Below, piece by piece: positions 60,001 to 64,000 of a DNA stretch of 64,000 nucleotides. Both the position numbers and the translations under genes were made by a program. Origin of the DNA: Mytilus edulis (Eukaryota; Mollusca; Bivalvia; Mytilida; Mytilidae); NCBI RefSeq assembly GCF_963676685.1, contig NC_092354.1:69490178-69554177 (forward strand), given 5' to 3'. The notes beneath the pieces are model-generated. The model had not been told where the DNA came from, made no database searches, and saw only the letters and a list, made by a program, of their open reading frames with translations. Positions within the stretch are counted from its first letter, which is position 1, and each line of letters starts with the position of its first letter.

Positions 60001-61348
60001 TTAAATGAATGACAAATGACAACATTGTCATTTTTTGAATGACAATTAAACTGTGTTGGAAAGATAACATAAATACACTTTCGTTTTTCGTTTTTTTGTT
60101 TTTGTGAAATCAAAAATGAAAAATGAAAACACTTTAATTTTTCGATTTTAGTTTTTGAGAAATCAAAATTGAAAAATGAAAATACTTTTGTTTTTCGTTT
60201 TTTGTTTGTGAAATCAAAACCGAAAAACGAAAACACTTTTGTTTTTCATTTTGGTTTTTAAGAAATCAAAAACGAAAAATGAAAACACTTTCGTTTTTCG
60301 TTTTGGTTTTTAAGAAATCAAAAACGAAAAATGAAAACACTTTCGTTTTTTGTTTTTTGTTTTTGATATTTCAAAACGAAAAACGAATGGACGCAGATAT
60401 ACACGGACCTCCAAACACTATAATCTTCCTATAAATGTTGTTCTGATTTTCATTTACTATTACAACAATACAACAACGTACCCATCAAATATTACTACAC
60501 GTTCTGCGTCATATTTAAAAATTAACTTTTTACAAAACGTTTGATTTTGTTTTAATACTAAGGCTTTTCTACCTCATGAATAGATTACTTTAGTTGTATT
60601 TGGCAAAAGATTTAGGTATTTTGGTCCTCAATGCTCTTTAACTTCGTACTTTATTTGGCCTTTTTAATCTTTTGGATTCGAGCGTCACTGATGAGTCTTT
60701 GTAGACAAAACGCGCGTCTGGCTTAAATACAAAATTTAATCCTGGCCTCTTTAATGAGTTTATCTACTTAATAGTTATCAAAAGTACCAGGATTATAATT
60801 TTATACGCCAGACGCGCGTTTCGTCTACATAAGACTCATCAGTGACGCTCAGATCAAAATAGTTAAAAAGCCAAACAAATACAAAGTTGAAGAGCATTGA
60901 GGACCAAAAATTCAAAAAAGTTGTGCCAAACAACTATCATACTTACAACTGCTTAATAATAAAAACAAGGTAATACTATAATATTAAGATTATTGTTGAT
61001 TAGAATTAGAACAATGTACAACTAGAATTAGTATAAAAAAAATCTTACCAAGGTAAAATTGTATATATCAGAGAATGAGAAGACTTCACTATATTTTAAC
61101 TGGTCTCCTGGTAGGGATACAGACAACAGTTGGCAAGTCAAGGTATCTCGTCTGTAATTTACCCCACTACAACCTTTATAATGTGTACATTCCCGAAGAC
61201 ACATGGTTGGTCCTCTATTTTCCATTTCAAATATCACATTTGCGCCCATTTGTTTATTTTTCTGAAATAAACCTAACACGTTTTGTATATTCCACGATAT
61301 TGTCAAGTAAGAAATTGTAACTAATCTAAGTGTAAATATAGTTAACAT
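41828..61348 (-). CDS. Gene A: secreted PAN/EGF/fibrinogen-related domain protein (7 exons)
   Basis: Seven exons join in frame to about 376 aa: 61348-61049, 53172-53082, 50004-49897, 49128-48995, 44697-44601, 43037-42873 and 42063-41828 (stop included). All introns are GT-AG. Layout: signal peptide (about residues 1-26), PAN/apple-like module (about 40-100), four-Cys EGF-like segment (101-131), one EGF (131-166), and a fibrinogen C-terminal domain (about 171-376). The domain carries [53 protein letters not shown] and YSLKSTRMM. Family knowledge: molluscan fibrinogen-related proteins are secreted lectin-like recognition or agglutination factors, so a role in the haemolymph or at mucosal surfaces is inferred. 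The start is the Met conserved with gene B; any non-coding 5' exon is not identified. Intron 1 is swollen to 7,876 bp by a transposon, against 171 bp in gene B. Confidence 0.87.
42873..43037 (-). CDS. Gene A exon 6: fibrinogen domain core
   Basis: The exon is 165 bp and completes the WLGN codon of exon 5. It encodes [29 protein letters not shown] and [10 protein letters not shown], ending YTGDA. About 47 of 54 residues equal those of gene B by hand count, which makes it one of the best conserved exons of the pair. The acceptor is cag|GT and the donor CAG|GTATTA. Confidence 0.94.
43205..43590. repeat. Hairpin repeat with ATTCTGATTGGCTAAC, copy 1
   Basis: Positions 43424-43575 form a long hairpin (TTGAATGCTTCTTTTTGTAA against its complement at the right). 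The adjoining part carries TATTCTGATTGGCTAACTGC and CACGAGGTCCCACAATAAAG. An inverted copy is at 58080-58445. It lies in gene A intron 5. Confidence 0.72.
43591..44560. other. Gene A intron 5, remaining part
   Basis: AT-rich intron with a short TTATCAAAGG-family fragment at about 44185-44275, where the CCAGACGCGCGTTTCGTC block occurs next to a second degenerate copy. No exon. Confidence 0.5.
44601..44697 (-). CDS. Gene A exon 5: fibrinogen domain
   Basis: The exon is 97 bp with acceptor aag|GTATTCC and donor CTAG|GTAGGA. It encodes [19 protein letters not shown], then [13 protein letters not shown], among the most recognisable fibrinogen-domain motifs. NMS is a potential N-glycosylation site conserved in gene B. 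Confidence 0.94.
44863..46680 (+). mobile_element. Helitron-like element with about 500-bp units, copy 2
   Basis: Located in gene A intron 4. Left end: CTCACCTGGCCCGAAGGGCC, then GTCCGTCGTCGTCGTCG-type microsatellite (about 44908-44965). Three units marked by CTTCTCCTCTGAAACTACT start near 44969, 45472 and 45973, a period of about 502 bp. The right end has GGTGAGCGACAC, the palindrome AGGCTCTTTAGAGCCT (46661-46676) and CTAG (46677-46680) before a T run. A hairpin followed by CTRR is the Helitron 3' hallmark. No helicase gene is present. Confidence 0.65.
46862..47050 (+). repeat. Dispersed repeat starting TGATTGTTGGTTGCTTAA, internally deleted copy
   Basis: Shares GTCCAGTGGCAAATATT, TTCAGGACGAGAACAAG and CATATTTCTATTCCCCAGTC blocks with 62545-62965, which keeps about 250 more internal bases. 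Confidence 0.7.
47051..48230. other. Gene A intron 4, middle part
   Basis: AT-rich intron sequence. A short Penelope-type tail fragment appears at about 48108-48175 (AAAGATACCAAAGGAACGTA). No exon seen. Confidence 0.5.
48235..48490. repeat. Intronic minisatellite, about 43-bp unit (gene A)
   Basis: Diverged units of the same type as 17340-17745 (GCACTTACGAAGTTGCCATT, TCAGATCACGTAAAATGCAA). It sits in the equivalent fibrinogen-domain intron of gene A. Confidence 0.72.
48590..48800 (+). mobile_element. 3' tail copy of the Penelope-like element
   Basis: Forward copy starting TGCCACATGTGGAGCAGGAT and ending CTGTCCCTCTGGCATCTTTC. It is tail only, in gene A intron 4, 195 bp from exon 4. Confidence 0.7.
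48850..48970 (-). repeat. Dispersed repeat (TTATCAAAGG family)
   Basis: Reverse partial copy ending immediately before exon 4 of gene A, with ACGAAACGCGCGTCTTGCG and GGTACCTTTGATAACTTTTT landmarks. It lies within about 25 bp of the splice donor at 48994. Confidence 0.72.
48995..49128 (-). CDS. Gene A exon 4: start of fibrinogen domain
   Basis: The exon is 134 bp, with acceptor ttgtag|CA and donor ACT|GTAAGT. It encodes [16 protein letters not shown], an NGT sequon, LCEMND and GGGWT, the N-terminal sub-domain of the fibrinogen C-terminal fold with its early disulphide cysteines. Joined in phase 0 to exon 5 it gives GGGWTVFQKR. Confidence 0.92.
49897..50004 (-). CDS. Gene A exon 3: EGF module
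   Basis: A symmetrical phase 1-1 exon of 108 bp with acceptor tttacag|GA and donor GAAA|GTAAGT. The protein has the six EGF cysteines: [17 protein letters not shown], then [15 protein letters not shown]. The NGG-x-C and C-x-C-x5-G spacing is typical. No clear D/N-x-D/N calcium-binding EGF signature precedes the first Cys. It is closest to the distal EGF of gene B (22843-22950). Confidence 0.93.
50766..50784 (+). repeat. Homopolymer run of 19 G
   Basis: Uninterrupted G19 on the plus strand, C19 in the gene A transcript sense. It could fold as a G-quadruplex or i-motif, and length polymorphism is expected. Confidence 0.9.
50846..50866 (-). CDS. Possible 21-bp microexon in gene A intron 2
   Basis: A 21-base segment has a good acceptor (tttgccag on the minus strand) and a strong donor (G|GTGAGT). 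Its length is divisible by three and it keeps phase 1 on both sides, adding about seven residues (QMNEQPIG when spliced) between the half-EGF and EGF exons. I saw no counterpart in gene B. Only splice signals and phase support it, so chance is possible. Confidence 0.3.
53082..53172 (-). CDS. Gene A exon 2: four-cysteine EGF-like segment
   Basis: The exon is 91 bp, with acceptor tttcag|GA and donor ATC|GTGAGT, entering in phase 0 and leaving in phase 1. It reads [17 protein letters not shown] and continues to GHVCVSY. Cys spacing matches the first four cysteines of an EGF module, but the final Cys-x-Cys and loop are absent, so it is a half-EGF or linker. The matching exon in gene B is at 34275-34365. 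Confidence 0.85.
53406..53915 (+). repeat. Left inverted arm of the 7-kb element
   Basis: Minisatellite part about 53426-53690, then a unique part to about 53915 containing TGACAATGTTGTCATTTGTT and GATAATGTCGACGGATGC. It matches the right arm in inverted orientation. Confidence 0.8.
53916..56835. other. Interior of the 7-kb element, left part
   Basis: No transposase-like frame. A diverged CTCACACCACATCTTCC-family copy is at 54985-55310. A poly(A) run lies at 56778-56796 and a short frame at 55554-55751 has no recognisable features. Confidence 0.5.
56841..57043 (+). mobile_element. Fragment of the Helitron-like family with a 38-bp insert
   Basis: Begins GCTCACCTGGCCCGAAG and continues CTTCTCCTCTGAAACTACTA, as in 44863-46680, but stops after part of one unit. 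A 38-bp piece of the Penelope-like tail (56864-56901) interrupts it, flanked by GTCAA at 56859-56863 and 56902-56906. Confidence 0.68.
57044..57375 (+). repeat. Dispersed repeat (TTATCAAAGG family)
   Basis: Forward copy covering the ACTCATCAGTGACGCTCATA to CCAGTGGTGTAAATAGTTAT part and running into the start of a second unit, so head-to-tail copies exist. Confidence 0.72.
57620..57873. mobile_element. 254-bp foldback MITE
   Basis: The ends TTACAGCCGATT and AATCGGCTGTAA are perfect inverted repeats, and both halves pair imperfectly over about 100 bp (GAGTGTGTAGGCAAAGGTAG against TGAGTGTGTAGACAAAGATA on the other strand). Flanks TAAAAATG and TGAAAATG may be an 8-bp target duplication with one change. 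Confidence 0.72.
58080..58445. repeat. Hairpin repeat with ATTCTGATTGGCTAAC, copy 2
   Basis: Inverted relative to 43205-43590. The hairpin spans 58088-58234, with TTAGCCAATCAGAATAACGA to its right and GGGACCTCGTGTCATCATGA between. Confidence 0.72.
58446..59835. other. Interior of the 7-kb element, right part
   Basis: Low-complexity AT-rich sequence. Loosely repeated blocks near 58900-59290 (GCACCTAGTG..., GGTAAGGATGG...) suggest an old tandem duplication. No gene recognised. Confidence 0.4.
59836..60410 (-). repeat. Right inverted arm of the 7-kb element
   Basis: Unique part about 59836-60070 (GCATCCGTCGACATTATCTT, AAATGACAACATTGTCATTT), then the minisatellite to about 60390 and the terminal CAGATATACACGGACCT. 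It has one or more extra minisatellite units compared with the left arm. Confidence 0.8.
60555..60940. repeat. Head-to-head pair of TTATCAAAGG-family repeats
   Basis: A reverse copy (60555-60765) abuts a forward copy (60771-60935). The GACGCGCGTTTCGTCTAC / GTAGACAAAACGCGCGTCTG and CATCAGTGACGCT blocks face each other and form a potential hairpin. It lies in gene A intron 1 beside the 7-kb element. Confidence 0.72.
61049..61348 (-). CDS. Gene A exon 1: signal peptide and PAN/apple-like module
   Basis: One hundred codons, phase 0 at the donor (TTG|GTAAGA). The hydrophobic N-terminus beginning MLTIFTL is a plausible signal peptide, probably cleaved near NVLG. The module has the spacing [16 protein letters not shown] followed by CQLL, typical of PAN/apple folds (paired Cys on a helix, GxNY strand, Cys-x-Leu). 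Gene B has the same length and about three quarters identical residues. PAN modules bind proteins or glycans; the partner is unknown here. Confidence 0.85.
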
Positions 61349-62544
61349 CCTTCTCGTTCCTCTTCTAAAGACTTATGAAAAGTTTTAATGGAATTTTTTT
61401 ATCAATAATCTTTTTTAGTTAAATATTGATACTGGTAAAGTTATTTAGTACTACCGTCATTACTCAATGATGGAGTTGTTTCTAATTAACTTTTAACATA
61501 ATAACTTTAACTGCACAAATATTATTGATTTGAATATCATCACTCTAGTTTGCAGCCGCATTGATCAACAAAATAAGATAATTAAAGTTGAAATATTAAA
61601 TTTCAATTATTTACTCGAGTCTAAAAACATTTAACAAACAAATTAAATTGATAATGTAAAGAACAAGTTAAATATCGATTATGTTCTAATTCGCTAAGCT
61701 TAACCGAACATAAATTATTTAGTCAATAAAACTCAACACATAGGAATGAGCTCACCTTGTGAGTAGCACACTTTAATACTTTATTTTTTCCTCCAAGCAT
61801 CAAAATACCATTTCATCTATTCATATTTCAATATTCATTCAAATGTTATTCTGCATCTAATAACTCATCCAAGAAAATCGCACAAGTTTCCTCAATACAA
61901 CAAAGTCCGTATTGGGACTCCATCCAACTAAAATTCAAAATCAACAACAATCTACAAAACACAATAAATACATAATTATTAGAATTCATCTTGTCACATC
62001 ATTAAACTGTCTAACTCAAATCTATCAAACGGGTGGGCTGGGGTGGGGGATATGTATAACGAAACGGAAGGTATGCTACTCGGAAAAGGCAGAACGTCGA
62101 ATAACTGGTTATAAAAATATCTATTATTTATATTAAGATTCTGCACGAGAATCACGATCCTACCCTCGTAAAAACGGGTAGGATACCTGCATTGCGACAT
62201 ACAATAGCCAATCAAATCATACAATAACAAACCAGGTATGCAACCATGTGCTCATCAACACGTGTTGAACATAAACAAACACAGACATGTGCTTCCGATA
62301 CTATTAATAAATATATTTAACGCCTATTGTTTTGAGACTGTTAAAATATATACATTTATGTTAATATATGATAATTAAAAGAATGGTTAATACCAAACTA
62401 GGAAAAAATTTATTTTGTCTGCTTTTTGAAAGCATAATGTCTTTTCTTTCTTTAATTCAAATTCGACGTGTTTGTTATAAAGTGCCATATAATGTCAATT
62501 TATTATTACAGCACACTCTTAAATAACCTCTAAATGGAATTTGA
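61349..62544. other. Upstream flank of gene A
   Basis: Region expected to hold the gene A promoter. It is AT-rich, with a small hairpin ATCCTACCC...GGGTAGGAT near 62157-62184. No TATA or 5' exon could be fixed. Confidence 0.4.
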
Positions 62545-62965
62545 TATTGATTGATTGTTGGTTGCTTAACGTCCAGTGGCAATTATTTCATGCATGTTCA
62601 GGACGAGAACAAGGTAACAATAAATAAAATAGGTAGGTCTTGTTATAGAGGCCATCCGAGATAATAGTCGGGATAGTTGGACTGCCACTGGAAAATGAGG
62701 ATATATTAAAAAGGAACAGAAAAGTTAATTTGCAACAGGCCACCTACGCACCCCTCAAAGAGTTGGTGCAAGGGTTTTTTACGGGCATTGAGAGAGGCAC
62801 TTTCTACACACGTGTCATCAGATTAAACGTTCCCATTCTGACCGGACGTGGATGCAATCTAGTTTATCCAGCATAGCCAAACGGACGCCCCACTTTGGCA
62901 AGCGTTTTTCTGATGGTCGAATGAAGACCAAGTGACCATATTTCTTTTCCCCAGTCATCATATTT
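62545..62965 (+). repeat. Dispersed repeat starting TGATTGTTGGTTGCTTAA, longer copy
   Basis: Includes GTCCAGTGGCAATTATTTCA, CACGTGTCATCAGATTAAAC and ATTTCTTTTCCCCAGTCATC. The copy at 46862-47050 lacks the middle. Confidence 0.7.
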
Positions 62966-64000
62966 CTTTTTTTGAATTTACTTTTAACAAGCTTGTAAAG
63001 TCGACAAGTATATTAAAAACATCACACAAAAACAAAATTGTTCCATTAAAAATCAACACAATTTATATTCATCAACTAAATTTAAACAATAAATTAGCAT
63101 AAGCAATAGTATAATTCTGATCATTTATTATCTGTGTCAAATACAATAAGTTCGCATCAAACACTGGTATTAGAAGTTTAGTAACTTAATAACTGGTTGA
63201 TTTCCGTACACATTATTGTAGTGTAGGAAATTAAAAACAGCTAAATTCTGGCATCAGATTGTCCGTCCGTTCATAAAAAATAATGTCCACTCTATATCGA
63301 GAGAACCGTAATTATTTCAAAGTTGATACTTCAAATGTTTATTCACCAACACAAGAGGTTGTGTCATAATGTATGAACAACTTTCTTTAAGGACAAGGTC
63401 AAAAACTTCGGTTTCAGTTGACAACCCCATGTCCTATGGTAAAGATATATTTTTTAATCACACGTTATTCACAGCGGATCCCACAGAAATGGCTTCCATC
63501 TTAATGATATATAGTTTAGTTTATGATTTATAAATGTATGTATAAGGGGGGCTTTCATTCTGAATAGGGCTTTTTTTTTTCTTTTTTTTTTTTTATCAAT
63601 AATAGCATGTTCAGGAGGGGAGTTTACGTTAAATACCACTCGGAAAAATTTGACATTTCAAGATCTAAGAAAATTTCGAAGTTGACTTGTATTCCTTATA
63701 CAATACAATCCTGGAGACGATATAACTGCTTTATTACATCGTATTTATATAAAGAGACAAAATATAATCCAAATTTTTTTAATTCGCGACTGTAGCATCT
63801 CCAAGAATAGTTTTGATTGATTGTAGGTTGCCATGAAATGTACTTTTCGTATATACCCCTCCTAAATATAATACAATGTACCTCTTTTTAATAAATCACG
63901 ATTCATGATATAATTACAATAAAACAAAATTGGGTGAAAAATTGTAAATTTTTAAGCGCTGATAACACATTAATTATCACTATAATGTTGTAGTAAATTG
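62966..64000. other. AT-rich intergenic sequence
   Basis: Pyrimidine and poly(T) tracts near 63570-63595. The open frame at 63607-63795 has no family features. Nothing else supported. Confidence 0.4.

Larger units (their letters stand above)
53406..60410. mobile_element. 7,005-bp element with about 0.5-kb inverted repeats
   Basis: The ends AGGTCCGTGTATATCTGCGT (left) and AGGTCCGTGTATATCTGCGT on the opposite strand (right) are identical. CCAA stands outside both (53402-53405, 60411-60414), a probable 4-bp target duplication. Each arm has a minisatellite of CGTTTTTCGTTTTTG-type units, then unique sequence including GACGGATGCAAAAGTCT. The 6-kb interior has no recognisable transposase and hosts later insertions (56841-57375, 57620-57873, 58080-58445). 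It occupies nearly all of gene A intron 1. Confidence 0.8.

Noticed and set aside
59991..60236. Frame rich in FFGFDF / FFNFDF repeats
   Set aside because: Translation of the CGTTTTTCG minisatellite in the right arm of the 7-kb element, not a gene.

Overview
The window looks like nuclear DNA of a marine mussel (Mytilus or a close mytilid). It is AT-rich and intron-bearing, it has no bacterial-style operons, and it is packed with dispersed repeats that I recognise from mussel genomes. Examples are the family containing GCCAGACGCGCGTTTCGTCT and the family ending in CTCACACCACATCTTCC. The species call rests on repeat recognition and gene family, not on a search.

All convincing host coding sequence lies on the minus strand, in two tandem paralogous genes. 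Gene A (61348 down to 41828, 7 exons, about 376 aa) and gene B (34836 down to 12546, 8 exons, about 412 aa) encode secreted proteins with the same layout. This is a signal peptide, a PAN/apple-like module, a short four-cysteine EGF-like exon, one EGF (A) or two EGFs (B), and a C-terminal fibrinogen-related domain (FReD) split over four exons. Equivalent exons have identical lengths (300, 91, 108, 134, 97, 165 and 236 bp) and identical phases, and all splice sites are GT-AG. The likely role is extracellular lectin-like recognition, as for other molluscan fibrinogen-related proteins, but ligand and function are inferred. Gene B gained its extra EGF by an internal duplication of more than 2 kb that can still be followed through the flanking intron sequence.

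Most of the window is mobile and repetitive DNA in introns and intergenic space. From left to right: a 3.4-kb TTAA-flanked element (788-4208); a GACATCG-rich minisatellite (7310-7800); a non-autonomous hAT-like element with a perfect 8-bp target duplication (7904-8996); a terminal-inverted-repeat element (13229-14167) with a nested TTAA element (13384-13726); a decayed non-LTR retrotransposon (23530-26390) and a Penelope-like reverse transcriptase relic (27975-28960) in gene B intron 2; two inverted copies of a Helitron-like element with roughly 500-bp internal units (35983-37218 and 44863-46680); a second short TTAA element (39341-39881); and a 7,005-bp element with inverted repeats of about 0.5 kb (53406-60410) that fills most of intron 1 of gene A.

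The most notable points are the PAN-EGF-FReD gene pair with divergence concentrated in the putative ligand-binding exon, the long-inverted-repeat element with a CCAA target duplication, and several repeat families whose ends and insertion sites can be defined by eye. I found no bacterial, CRISPR or viral system and no RNA gene.
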